A stretch of DNA of 64,000 nucleotides. Origin: Thuidium tamariscinum. Its lineage: Eukaryota > Streptophyta > Bryopsida > Hypnales > Thuidiaceae. The notes below the pieces were generated by a model. That model was not told the DNA's origin and did no database searches. It worked only from the letters and a program-made list of their open reading frames with translations. Every line of letters starts with the position of its first letter. Within the stretch, counting starts at the first letter, position 1. This document shows positions 25,855-39,100 of this stretch, piece by piece. The stretch is taken from NCBI GenBank assembly GCA_947034885.2, contig OX344755.2:23505052-23569051 (forward strand), written 5' to 3'. The translations under genes and the position numbers were made by a program.

Positions 25855-27368
25855 TTAAACCTCCATGTTGACAAATACAAATGCTTTTTAAAATACTCGT
25901 TGACTTTGATAACTTGTAAAGTGTTTTTCTTGATGAAAGGCAACCTAGTTGTTAGGGCAAACTAATTTTACTGTTTTGTATATTTTTGAATCAAATCAAC
26001 TCTCCAAACATTCTTTAAATTGTAAAATAGAAACTTAAATTGGCACCAATTCATTGAAAGACAATTTTTACTCTTAAAGTAACATTCCATGGTTTAACTA
26101 TAGGATCAATTCTTGAAGCACGTATAAAATTGGGATCTCCTACCTCAATTAGTACTAAGGATTCATGAGATTCTTCTTAACTATAAAATCAAATGCATGA
26201 ATTTACATTTTAAAATTCTATTTGTTTGGTTGTTGAAGGTAGACCATGCATTGTGCTACTTGTGTGCTATCTAATTTGTGAGACACTAAAGTAGGTAAAT
26301 CCAATAGCAACCATTGACCTAAAACTACTTAAATGTAAGGCATTTACAATGGTCATAGATTCTCATCCTAAAATCAATGACAAACCTACATTTGGATGGT
26401 AATAGGTCAACATTTGGTATTGGATTCGCCTTTCTTAATAAAAGGAGGCTTGTGGCTATGATGGATTGATTCCTTCACTTCCAAACAAGTGTAAATGTAA
26501 AAATTGACCCTTGTTTTAAGCTTGGTTAATTTTGAATTTCTTCACTTCAAAGAACTATTGACTTTGGGGCCTTTGATTCCAAATATGAAAATTCCAAATT
26601 TTCAAATTTTATCATGGGTGAAAAATGAAAAAATTTCAATGTTTTCCACACATATATGGTTACCACATCTAAAATCTCACAAATAAACTTTGTAGCATGA
26701 CTGATATGTTCTAGAAAATGAACAACATTTTTAACACATTGGTGAAGGACTATGAATCAAGATGCAAGTTGTTTCATAATTTTTGAGCATGCATATTGTA
26801 AATTAGTTACAAATTTTCAAAGATGCAAGGTGTAGGGTGCTAAAAGTGTCATGTAGGTGACTCTAAAATCCATTTCATGCAAATCAAAAATCACATTAGT
26901 AGTATTGAAACATGTCATAGTGAAGAAGTTAAAACAAGAAGAAGTGTATCCAAAATAGACCACTTGTAAGGTTGCTACCTCCACAATACTGTAGATAAAA
27001 TTGCACACTATTTAAAATGGCCGTTAACTTTGCCTACACTTATCCTAGAAATGCACAACATTTGGGATATTGTCCCTATTCATTTCCCCTTCAAAAATAA
27101 GGAGTGCTTCATTTTAGGCGTAGTTACCCTAAACCGCAGACTTTGTGAGGTGCCTTTGGCATGTTGCATTTGACCCTCAGTGTATTGCAGTCACCTTCAG
27201 TAAGTTTAGTACCTGCCCGCCTATTTGTAGGTTCAAAAAGAAAATTTGATTCCTCACTGCCTTTCCACTGCTTTTTCTTCCTGATAGAAAATCACTATTG
27301 AATTCTCAGACATGCATTTTTATTAACCCTCCCTACAGCATAAATATTATGAGCTCAGATGCTGCAAG

Positions 27369-27769
27369 CGGCTCATCAAAGCTCATAAGCTGGTTGAAAT
27401 CGAAGCGTTGAGCGATAAGCATATGATTTATGGTTTTGATATTAACCATATGAGCTTGGATGCTGTGTAAAGCATTGAGTGAGTGCTGGAAATTTGAGTA
27501 CGCTCGAATGCACTGAGGCAAGACTATGGCAGATAACTTGGAATTGGTGTCCAAATTTTTGAATCTATCTAGTATTTTCCTTATAAAATCACTCTAAATT
27601 GAGAAACTAGCTCAATTTTTTATGCTTTGTTTGTGTGTTTCTGTTTGAAGAGCTCTCCTTGTAATTTTGCATTACTCAGCCATTGGGATGGCTTTAATTC
27701 AGAGTGCGAGGACAAGGCAACATGCTTGCTGGGTACTTGAGGTAGAAATGTTTATTCAACCTTGATAAG
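27369..27769. other. Copy-B-specific segment, no recognised gene
   Basis: This block replaces 4367-5881 of copy A. A 73-codon open frame on the - strand (27333-27554) overlaps it and has a faint pentatricopeptide-like look, but no repeat is complete. I see no functional gene. Confidence 0.45.
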
Positions 27770-29643
27770 GCTTCTCTACAAGTTTATGCAGTTGCCGATC
27801 CACCCAACAACAGTACAGTGTGTGGTGGCTTACGAACTTGCAGACTTTGCTCCTACAACCCACTTGCTAAAGGAAGGCTGAACCACCTGGCTGTGTTTCC
27901 CCTTCCCCTGAAATCAACGACTCGTCAAGAAGCAAGGTTCGAAGCAAGGAGATCTGTTTCCTTCCGGTGTTGCTCTTCAAGCTTATTCTGCTGAAGGTTT
28001 CAGGAGGATCTAGTGTATTTGTTGATCTAGTGGAAGGATTCCAGTCGAGCTGGACGAATTGATTGGAACCGTTGAACATTGCCGGCCTTGCATGTGCACG
28101 AGGACCCCGATGCTGTAGAGGGTTTGTATGGTAACGATTTGTGGAGAATACACTTGCTCGTAATTGGCATAATCATGCTGGTGAAACGGGTGCTTACACT
28201 CAAGGTGACAAAGAGGCTCCACGGGAAACCTATTGAGTGGAAAATTGATGACCATTAGAGCGAGATTTATGGACTATATAACCTGCGAGAGGAGTCAGGT
28301 TATATAGTCCGTAAATGACTTGTAAATTTTTCCCCAGGGAAGGGAGAGACGTGGCGGGTGATACGACCTTGATTAAGAACATATCTTTGAAATTTCTTTT
28401 CTTGATAGATAGATAGTTTGTTTGAGATAACTGCGGTTAGTATACTGTACATTTTCCCATACCTAGCAATCAGGGTGGAAAATCATCAGGAGAGAAATCA
28501 GAACACTTTCCCAGATGTTTCCAGAGTAGTCGTAGGAGAGGAAATGATTCCCCCCTGTCTCTCATGTCCACCATGGGGATTAGGAAAAAAATTACGAATT
28601 GAGGAGGGAGCCAACCACCAGTTTTGACAAGATATATCGAGAGAGCAGCCAACACACTTCAGGCAACGCAACTAAGCAGGACGGGATGGAATGAAGATCC
28701 AAGATATCGATAATATCTAGGAACATACAACATTTTGGAGTGGATTCGAGTGAAAAATAAATAAAATAGCTCTCTAGTACCATGATTTCTCACTCATCCT
28801 AATTTCTTTAGATATGTGAAGAGGCAGCCTCCCATTAAGACCAATTTGTTGAAAATGAGATATATTCAATTCTTCTCTGTAAAACAATATATGAAAGAAA
28901 ACATTTCCACAAGTTCTGAAGATAAAAAGATTTGCGCCAGCGTCCCCTTTTCCAGGATGGAAAGGGAACCCCTGCCTCACTGCCGTCACTGGTGACCAGT
29001 GCGAATTGAAGCATGTTCTCCACAACCCGTGTTTCCATTTGCTGCCCTCAAAATGTCACCCGAAGCCGGGTGACCCGCCCACGAGGAAATGGTCGGTTAA
29101 GACGACGGAGGTCTGATGAAAACAGTTGAACAATCACCATGAACCTAGTCTGTGACTACTAAAGATGTTTTCGTGACTGCATGTTATGAGTCACAGCTCA
29201 CAAGAAGCTACTCAGGGTGTCCCTGTACCCTAAACCTTTATACTTGTTAGCTCGATAAGTAAGAGAATCTCATACACATTACAAAAACTCGAACCCTTTC
29301 TAGATCTTCGAAGAGAAATAAATGTCAGATGTTAACAAGCGTCACTAATTATCAATAACATGCGTTGGAAATATAGCTTGCTATGTGTTAGAAGAGCCAG
29401 AATTTTGATAAGTTCGATACGTACCATTCGTTTCATGGTATGACTTTGTATTTGTTAGAAAACTTCTACTCCCTGCTTGTAACGCACATTATTGTTTGAC
29501 TGTAGAAGTATTCCCGAATATCCTTGGGGAGCTCGATCGTCGATCACGGAGTCCCAGGTCTTATGCTGCGGTCCACTTGCCAAGCTGTTTTCCATGCATG
29601 ATCAGTCACTGACAGCAGGGTAGCACGGCAGGCTGCGCGAGAT
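27770..29643. repeat. Right arm of duplicated unit, copy B
   Basis: This aligns with 5882-8394 of copy A but lacks an internal 850 bp, replaced by the hairpin at 28271-28310. No coding frame is conserved. It ends in the GC-rich GATCGTCGATC block, which is repeated again about 138 bp further on. Confidence 0.75.
28271..28310. repeat. Perfect 15-bp inverted repeat (deletion filler)
   Basis: GGACTATATAACCTG at 28271-28285 and its exact reverse complement at 28296-28310 surround a 10-nt spacer. It sits at the join where copy B lacks about 850 bp found in copy A (6376-7228). That placement fits filler DNA made by snap-back synthesis during break repair. Confidence 0.75.
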
Positions 29644-29730
29644 TCCCGGCCCGTATATTCTTGGGGAGCTCGATCGTCGATCAACGGAGTCCCAGGTCTT
29701 GTGCGGTCCACTTGCCAAAGCTGTTCTCCA
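29519..29730. repeat. Tandem pair of a GC-rich GATCGTCGATC block
   Basis: A block of about 70 bp beginning ttggggagctcgatcgtcga occurs at about 29519 and 29657. A single copy lies at about 8279 in unit A. The second copy in unit B is more diverged. No gene or known element was recognised in it. Confidence 0.65.
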
Positions 29731-29775
29731 CGATCAGCCAGAAGGATGGCTTACACACAGCACATTCATTAGACG

Positions 29776-30515
29776 GCAGTTCCAGTGCATGGAACCCAGC
29801 ACTACTGTAGCGAAATTACATATAAATGTGCCAGCAGTCTGGGATGTAAATTATGATTTGAGTAGGGTGAAACATCAGCTTCTAACAAGAGCTTTAAAGT
29901 GGCCAACACACTTGCAATGCAACCGAGCAGGACAGGGATTAGAATGAAGACCCAGGGGATCAATATTCTCTCACTGTGTAAATACAGTGCGGATTGGATT
30001 CGAGTAAAATGTGCGTGATGAAACAGATGATGAATGCTGAAGAAAGGAAAGAGTCGGGATATAAAAGCACCTGAACATAATTGTCGGAACCACCCGTCCC
30101 TAGAAGAGAGCCATTGGGATGAAAACGAACAGAGTTAATCATTCTGCAAGTCGCGTGCTTTACTCAGAAAAAATGGCCACCGTAGAAACTCAAATGTCAA
30201 CAGAAGTGTTTTCATCATTTAAGTAGATTATTCTCATAACTTATAGACAAAAGCATCAACAGAATCTTAGCCATCATTCATGTGGGGAACCCTTCTCGTG
30301 AGTCGTGACAGAGATCATTCATAGGTCTCCTCGGGATACACAAGGAGGCCTACCTTACATATAAACAAGCATATGGAGACCTCTCCATGAATCATGGACA
30401 AAATTCGTTTCATAATGTCTAAGAGAGCTCTATTGTATAGAAAAGAAACACATACTGGACGAAATTGTAGAAGAGTTTGACCTACCCCATGCCATCACTG
30501 AATTGCCGCAAGCAC
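29776..30515 (-). pseudogene. POC1 fragment (exon 6 and part of exon 5)
   Basis: Nearly identical to 50750-51475 of the intact POC1 gene. It includes the exon-6 copy (starts 30142-30144 region on the - strand, encoding the fifth WD40 repeat) with its splice sites. The exon-5 copy is cut off inside the codons for RHECL. It is a separate copying event from the pseudogene at 20.4-23.25 kb, which covers only exons 9-14. There are no flanking POC1 exons, so it is non-functional. Confidence 0.85.
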
Positions 30516-33127
30516 TCGTGGCGTGATCATGAAAACACCATAACCTTTTTCCCTGGAAATGAATTTGAACATATCAATAATGTTGCACACTTTGTGTTTA
30601 TTTCTTCACAAAAAATCAGGCCATAAAAAAAATTCAATGAAATGAATGAATTTCAAACGTATTCAAAGTGCCCACCTTCCCTCGTTGCTGCCTTCCCGTA
30701 GCTGGTCTTTGTCCTCGTTTCTGTTGTCGGTCTCTGTGTCTTATTTGCGTCACCAGGCCACTTGTGGCTGGTGCCTTGTACCATTATTTCTGGCAATGAA
30801 ATTCCGTATCATTTGTTAAAAAGAAATTTTAAATCGTATTCAAAGACAATTTATTCTTTGTACAGTACAGAACGTGTCTGTCAGTGGATCTGCTGCAACT
30901 CCTTGATATCGATTCTGCGCAATGCTATTAAATCTTAAATGCTCTTTTGCTAACATCTGCATTCAACACCGTCAAGTTTAAATTGCAATATGTGATTCAG
31001 TAGCGCAGTTTGTAACCAACGTGGCCATCAATTGAGGCATTCTACGGACCAAACCGATTGAGTTGGTTTTAAAAAACTGCAGACGCATACTGGATACGGC
31101 ACATGTACTCGTTGAAATGTTCATCCACTTCCTGCAATCTCGTCCACATACAGTATAATCATCCTCGTCCACTCTTCTATTAATTTCTCACTCCTTGTAG
31201 CAGATTGATAAGGAATTTCCTCTTCAGATCGATCGTCACTGGATTTCACTACTAAACACACTGATAGTTTAGTGGTCCACATCGTCCTCAAATATTAACA
31301 ATCTGATGTCGTCACTGATGAGGACCGAGCGCTGGCGATGGAATTCAAACAACCGATTCGAAGGAGGTGTGCAAAATTAACTTGGAAGAACAACCAACGA
31401 TTACGAATTTGATCAAATGGAAACACTTGTCACCCGAAACTCCAAGATTCGCCTGAAATCCCAGAATTATCAACTTCACGCGGGTTTGCATTCTGGGTGA
31501 CGCAGCTCAAGCGTCTACTGTGGTGATCAAATCGGAGTCGCTTAATTGTGTCATCTCAGATATTTTATGACGAAGGAAGGCTTCATGACGAAAAGGTCCT
31601 TTAGTTTAGCCGATCAAAAGTTGATGAAACGTTATTCAAGAAAAAAAGTTGATGAAAGGAGTGAAAGGACGACGGATATGTCAATAAAGATATCAAACTT
31701 TATAACCTAAATGTCAACATTTGTGATTAATAAAATACTGAATCAAATTAACTTCTGTACAGTTCAGTCAGCGTATATCGCGAGGAAAAAGTCAAGATTC
31801 ATTTCAGCACTTGCCGTGTGTCTGCACTTGGAGCAGATTTTTTTTTTTTTTTTTTTAAACAGATGAAACGGAGGAGCAGATTGTCTGCAAATTGGGTTCA
31901 TATGGGCCTCCAGGCTTGTGCATGCACGCCTTGGCTCCATCATAAAATATCTTTTAATGGCATCAAATGGAAACAATCGACAGTAAGCGCTGCCTGTTCT
32001 TTTGTGTCAAAAAATAAGAAAATAAACGCTGCCTGTTCCGACTTCCAAGCACGGGTTGTACAGTACTGTACGCAGTTGCGTGACTAGGGGGCCGGCTGGA
32101 TCTGGCAATCAGTGCGCTGGATTCGCGGGGAACAACTTATTGAGAAACGAGTAGCTCGTGCGTTACCGCGTTGAGTGGAAATATATACCAGTCACGACGG
32201 TTCCAAATGCCACTGGCTGCCGTAAGCCGACATGGAGAACTTAAACGTATGTATCATTAGCAAGTTGTAGGAGTGCTCTGGATCTCAGCTTTGCGATGCA
32301 GGTGATGAAACATAATATTGCTGTGGAGGTCGTCTAATATTGCTCTCATTTTGTAGCTGGGGCGAGTGGGAACTTTGGGTACCCACCGCCGAGAGTCTCT
32401 GAGTGGGAGACGAGTGTTTTCAAGAGTCCACAAGCTTCTGGGTCGTGCATAGCCAACGTTACAGAGCACTCGTGCCATTTCTGGTCGACAGGCATCATCC
32501 CCACGAGTGCTTCGCTTCGCCGCAGCGGTGTAGTGCTGTTTACAGTTTGCTGTCCGTCTCTAGACGAGGAGAAGTGGCCTAGCTAAAGAGAGATCTGTAT
32601 ATATAAATCATGTGAGGAATTACTGGTTCTGGCACGGCTTGGCAAGCTTGCGTGCCCACATCGAGGGTGAGCAGTTGCATCCTGCGCGAGGATGGACTTC
32701 ATGTCCCTTGCAAGTGGCTGATACTTAGAGCACAGTCTGTGAGAGTAGTTGCTGTATCCCTCCCTTCCCTTCCGCATACTTTGGCTGGATGAAGCTTTTG
32801 GTAAAGAGCACACGACCTGTTGCAAGAACTTTGCTTGGTCGACACTGACGCGTTGCAAGCACATGAAGGCTTGTTTTTGTTGAAAGTAGGAGTGGTCTTT
32901 CGATTTGGTAGAGACGATCGAAGGTTGTTGACGCCGTGGTGTGTAACTTGGGAAGTACGTGGGTGAGGAATTTGGATCCCATAGGGACGACGGTGGATGG
33001 GGTTTTCTGAACCAAAGCTTACAGACACGGTTTTAGGAACTGACCGTTTCTTCTCCTCGCGCCTTCTGTTCGTTTGTGCGTGAGATTTTGCAGTGAAGAG
33101 CTCTGCGTTGGGGTAGCCGAGGGCAAG
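30516..33127. other. Intergenic and leader region of ROCO-B
   Basis: From 30516 to about 32250 I recognise no gene. There is a T-run at about 31838-31856 and only short unsupported frames. From about 32250 to 33127 the DNA aligns with the region before ROCO-A and probably holds the promoter and 5' leader. Confidence 0.5.
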
Positions 33128-36100
33128 ATGAGGAGGGTGTTGGCTTTCCTGGTGTGGCTGTTTAGCTTCTGGACTTGGAAAGATTTCTTCCTTCGTTGGC
33201 TTCGGAGGTCTCCATTCCATCGTGCTAGCAGAGAGACTGCGGGGCCGGAGCCTTTACCCTCTCAGGAAGGGCCCCCAGAGTCGGAGTTGGCACGGTTTCT
33301 CTCTTCCTTACGCGAAGATGAACGATGGTGCAGAAGAATGTCCATTGCTGGAGACTCTAGTGTCACACTGATCTTTGGACCGAATTGGGAAGAATATTAC
33401 ACTGATATGCAAGCAGGTTATTGTGAGATTCTTGGAGCAATTGCGTCATCGAAAATTGTGTTTCGTGAAGAATTGTTTGTGGGTCTATGGAAGGACGATT
33501 CTTTGAAACATATGGAAGCATTTGCACATGCACTTTGCCAATCTGGCAATGCTCTCTCAGAACTCAAGCTAGCATGTTTGAGCACATACGCAATCCCATG
33601 TGCCAAATGTTTTTCCAATCTGCTTCTCAGAATTGATGCCATTCAAGATCTCCACCTTGGTTTTTTGAATGTAAATGAGAAGATGAGTCAACAGGACACT
33701 ACGGAGTTCATGGCCATTGTTGCTGCACCCCACATTCTTCGAAATCTCAAAGGATTTAAATTCTCTGCTCATGATTATTCTTCTGATTGGGACGGCAAAC
33801 AATTGATGGAGCCATTCAATAGCCTTGATAGTGTCCTGGAAGAATTCGATGTCGGTTATGTATTATCAGATGCTGAACTTCAATATTTAAGTGGTGTGCT
33901 TGCCACAAGCACATCCCTCAAAACACTCTCTTTCAGGAAGGTTGCTGATGACAAGAATGAATTCACGAGAGGATACACTAGCCTAGCATCGGCATTGTGT
34001 TCCAACCGATGTCTTCAAACCCTTCACTGTGGACTTTCTAGTAGCATGGAATTGAAGACGTTGCTGGATCCATTGATACCCAAAGCCAACAATCTCCAAC
34101 TAAATACCACCCTCACCTATCTAGAGCTAAAGGGATCTGTGGGAGGGAAAGAGGGGATTAAAATCTTAGTTGACATGCTCCAAACCAACATGTCTTTGCT
34201 GGACATCTCTCTTTCTTCACTTCATGAATTATGCTCTGAAGATGTAGAAGCAAGTGAAAACATTTTGGCCATCTTGAAAGCTCTCAAGACCAACAAATGC
34301 TTGAAGAACATTGGTTTCGGATACTGTTCAGGAGTTGGTGGTTACAAAGTGCTTGGAGCAATGATGGACTTGCTATTGGAGAATAATTTCATCGAAGACA
34401 TTGACTTGAACATGACACCTTTGGATGAGTCAGGAGATGCAAAATATGTATATTCTGAATTATCAAAAAAAAAGAGTGTGAAATTGTGGGATATTGTACA
34501 AGGCATGGCAAATGTGAAACCGACATCTGGGAGAATATTCTTGTGTGGACAACCATTTGCTGGTACGCTATGTGTATCCAAGTTTTGTATATAAATGTAT
34601 GATTCCTGATATTCATTTATTACTACTTGAAATTGAAATGAATACTAAAGATGTCTAAAACAAGTGTATTAATTCTATGAATAAATTAGATACATGTGTA
34701 GCTATCAATATGCAACTTTCTAAATTATCCTTTGATTTTAATTATGCTATAGATCATAAGCTTTGTGAAGATAGCTCATGAAGTTTTTAGAGTAGATGTG
34801 GGTGATTGCAAGAAACACCTGTCCTATTTGTTGCGTTTTGCTGATTTTTTTGGGAGTACTTTAAAATTAGAAAATTAATTTTAAAAAAATTTTAAAAATA
34901 TAAATAGTGTATATACCTCTAAGATGAAGGTTTTGACCGAAGGAAATGGATAGAAAAATTCTCTAAGTAGGAGAACTTGAAAAGTGCCAAACCTCCAGAA
35001 AATACATACCTTCATGTTTTAATTAGGGAAAAATAGTAAAAATAGATATTTTCAAAATATAAAAAGTGGTCATTTGCAACAACTTTATAGAGATGGTCAT
35101 TCACCAAAAAACTCACTAAAATAATATTTTATATGTTTCAAAATACAAGCAGAAGGGAGCTCACTTTGTAGACCTCCACACCTCACAAAATTAACTTTTT
35201 TTTAAAATCCTTTCCTAGAAAGCTATAAGTCTACTAGAAGACCATCTCATCCAAATTTCATGTTAAAATCATTAAAAAAAGGTATAGCTCAGGTATAGAA
35301 AACCCCTAAACTGCCAAGTGTGACATCCAATCGGGGTCTGTTTATGGATAGTAAAATATTTTTGAAAATTATGAAAAAATTATGGAAGGTTTATGATAGT
35401 TATGAGCACCTTCCTTCCAAATCTTGAGTCAATCGGAGCTAAAACACAAAAGTTATGGCCAAAAAACAAATCAGAATGCGACGTGTGACACAAAATAGGA
35501 CAGGTGTTTCTTGCAATCACCCATGTTGGTTGTTAGACTACTCTTTATTAGATAGGTTTTTTCTAATAGTATAATGAGAGTCACATTTGAGGTTCATTAA
35601 AAAATAAAACACTTTGTGCATACCTAGAAGGCTTATGTTCTTTAAATGAATATATTGTTTTGGTTGAATTGACATGTATCCAAATAGATGTCTTTGAATC
35701 ATTCTATTTTTCATAATGAAAAGATGGCTAGATGGCTTCAAAGAGATTGATTCACAAATATCATAAGTTGCCAACTTACCATTAAGGAAAATAATCAAAT
35801 TTATGAATTTGTCTTCAAAATGTATCTTTTAAAGTTCCCCAAAAAATAAAAGCATTGCTCATTATTGTTGCATATTTGAACATTGTCATTGCTTGAATTG
35901 GTCTTATTCACTATCACATGAAAATTATACTCCCTTTGTTTGAAAATATATCTTGTGAAGAAACTTCATTCCTTCCATTGAAATCCTAGACCTATTTTAA
36001 AAGAAAAGGAGGAAGAATACTATATTTGAAATTTTCAATTCAAAATTGAATATCTATTGCTTTCAAATTTGTTTTTCTAAATAATTCTATTATAAAGTAT

Positions 36101-39100
36101 GGGCTGAGAGATTTTCCATGTTTTTTATATTAATTTTTGAAAACAAGATTTCATCTTTAAGAAGGATTGAATAAAATTTGTTTCGGGATTAAAGGCACAA
36201 AACCTTGTTATCAATGAGACGTTTTATTGAAAATATTTTTCTAAAATGTTATTATTTAATGTACTATCTAAATGATTCCATAGTCATTTAGATTTATGAA
36301 ATGGTAAAAATGTCAAATTATTTGGGAAATGATTGTTCAAATATTATTTTAGTCCTCAAAAAAATGTAGGATCCATATTGTAAATAAATGGTATGTAATC
36401 CATATATTCAATTTATGATTTTCACATTGCAATAAAAAAACATTAGTGTTGACCAAAATTGGCCACTGTATAGGTAAGACACGATTGCGACTCTCTATAA
36501 AGCAATCCAAGGAATTCCAACACAACAATGAAGTCCAAAAATCTTCAAAGGGAATTCGAACTAGATTCCGAAAGGCATTCAAGAGGCCAACAGCTACAAC
36601 AAAGCCAAAAGAAGACATGCTCCTTGAACGTACACAAGGCATTGAAGTTGACAATGTGTTTTGCAATGACATTCACATTTCCATGTGGGATATGGCTGGT
36701 CAAACTGACTATCATTCTTTTCACGAGCTAGTGATGCCAAATTTCTCCGCTGATGGAAGTTGCTCAATTTTTTTGTTGATGTGCAATCCAATGAAGCGCA
36801 AAAATCTTTACAAAAGACGCCGCCTAGAAAAAGTGAAAGCGGAACTTGAAACTTGGTTGCGATTTATTGCTTCCAACACAAGGCGATCCTATTCATATCG
36901 CCCACATGTGTCAATAGTAATGACACACTTTGACTATTGGAAGGATGATGGTCCATTTGTAGCCTGCATTGAAGAAGAGGTTAGAAAGTTAAGACTTCAA
37001 TTTGGAGAGGTCCTTGAATTTGATGATGACAAGATTGCATTCAAGGTAAATGGAAAAGATGTCACCGATGCAGGCAATGTGTTTGATTTCATCAAATCCT
37101 ACTTGAAGCAATTATTGGAGAAATTGCCTAAAACCATAAGTGCATGTGAAGAAGTGCAACATCTTATAGCACAATGGAATGCAAACAAATCACCACCCTT
37201 GTTGAAGTGGGATGACTTTTGCGAAACCATGTGCAAGGATGTGGAAGACTTCAAAAATGAAAATCAAGAGCTTGCTAAAAGAAGGAAGGAGTTTGTAGCT
37301 GTAGCATTGAGTGATGGGGGCCACATCATCTATAATGAAAACGAAGGAGTTGCCATCACAAATCCCCATTGGTTTTGCCACGATATCATGGGTCAATTTC
37401 TACACCAATGTACAAACAAGGGTTTTGAATTGGACATGATTTTATCCAATGGAATCATATCCATTGACCATGTGAGATGCTTCATGTTGAATCTTCTTCC
37501 AAAGGAAGGTGATATTGACAAGAAGTTTGATGACATCTTAAAGATGATGAAAAAACTCCACATATGTTATGAGCAAGATACAAATTACATCTTGATACCA
37601 TCAACTTTAAAGAAGCCTAATGAAAAGTTGGGTTGGTGTGAAGTTGATGAATCAACGAGCTTCAAATATGTTGGAAGAAGATTGGCTTGCCAAGATGGAG
37701 TGAAGACAATGTTGACTGCTGGATTTTTCACACGGCTTCAGGTGATCATCTAAACTTTTTATCATGAAAGTATAAGTTTGCAATGTTTTATATTTATTCA
37801 AAAGAATAGAGAAATCTTGGCCATTCCATAATAGTCTACACCATATGTTATTGGAGTTACCATCCATTTTAACATATTGAAATAGAACAATTGTAGATAA
37901 TCTTGAAAAGAAATAATTTCTAATTTACTTTTTTCCAATACAATATGCTAAATTCTATTAGTCTATGATTATTTATTTGAATGTTAGTCTCTAAATATAT
38001 GAATTAGGTGACATCCAATTCTTCAATGTCTCAAGTCTTTATTAAATGCAATTCATTTGTTGATCATGTATTGTCTCTAGGTTTCTTTCTTTGAAATGCT
38101 TCAAAGCAACAATGACCAATGTACATATAAGGTGTTTCGAGATGTTATCAAGTTCCTCACTATTGGCATTGAAGTGATTATTCAATTCAATGATGGCGAT
38201 ATTGACATCCTTTCACGCTCCGGTCAATCTCAAGACAAAATCTTGGCATTTCTTGAAATCAACATCATTGACCACATTAAACATCTTCAAGAAGATCCCA
38301 CATTGGGTTGTCCCGGAGTACATCTCATAGAGTACATTATGCGACCTGAGTGTGTCAAGAAGTTGCTTAGTCCAATGGACCGCAAAACTCAAGTTGTTCA
38401 TGTGAAAGACCTAGAAGTGGAGGTCATGAACCATGGTGTAGATGCTAGATATAGTTGGGGTTCATGTGAAGGCTTGGATGTTGGGTACCACATGGTGAAA
38501 ACTTTATTGGGAGATGTGGCATACCATATTCTTTTAAAAAGAAGGAGCAATCAACTACAAGAATATGACAAGAAAATCCAATTATTGGATTCTTCAATTC
38601 AAAATGATCCTTCTTTCTACAATAAGAAGAAAGTTGGTGTGTCAACCACTAAACATTGGCAAATGCCTTGGTATCGTCAAGATAGAGATTTGGAGGTTCG
38701 ATTTGGGAACATGCAAGACAACATCAGTCAAATGTTAAAACAACAACATGATGAAATTATGTCCAAATTGGATATTATAGTGGAGATGATACAAAAGTTG
38801 GAACATGGCATCAAAGACATGCAAAAGGAATTATTGGACAAAGTGTGTTCAAAGATTGATGATGTGATGGCATTCTCAGTGGAGATGAAATGCTCAAAAA
38901 TTCCCAAAATCGCATATCTTAGTGAAGTTGGCAACCCAAAACTTTTGACACGATTTGTGCCTGGTTTGAATAAAATGAAACTTCACCTCATGTGTGAAAG
39001 TATTCATGGATTCCACCATGTCACAAACCAAGAAGGTTGGGTAGTGAATTTTGGAACGAAGGATACAAAAAGATTTCTTGCAATGACAATGTATGGATTG

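Larger units (their letters stand above)
23256..27368. repeat. Left arm of duplicated unit, copy B
   Basis: Direct repeat of 1107-4366. The junction with the POC1 pseudogene lies in a shared aattacaaaag stretch. Copy B is longer because of the MITE at 24393-24604 and the TTAA element at 24917-25854. No conserved coding frame was seen. Confidence 0.85.

Noticed and set aside
27333-27554. Pentatricopeptide-like 73-codon frame on the - strand
   Set aside because: There is only a vague resemblance, no complete repeat, and copy A has different DNA at this place.
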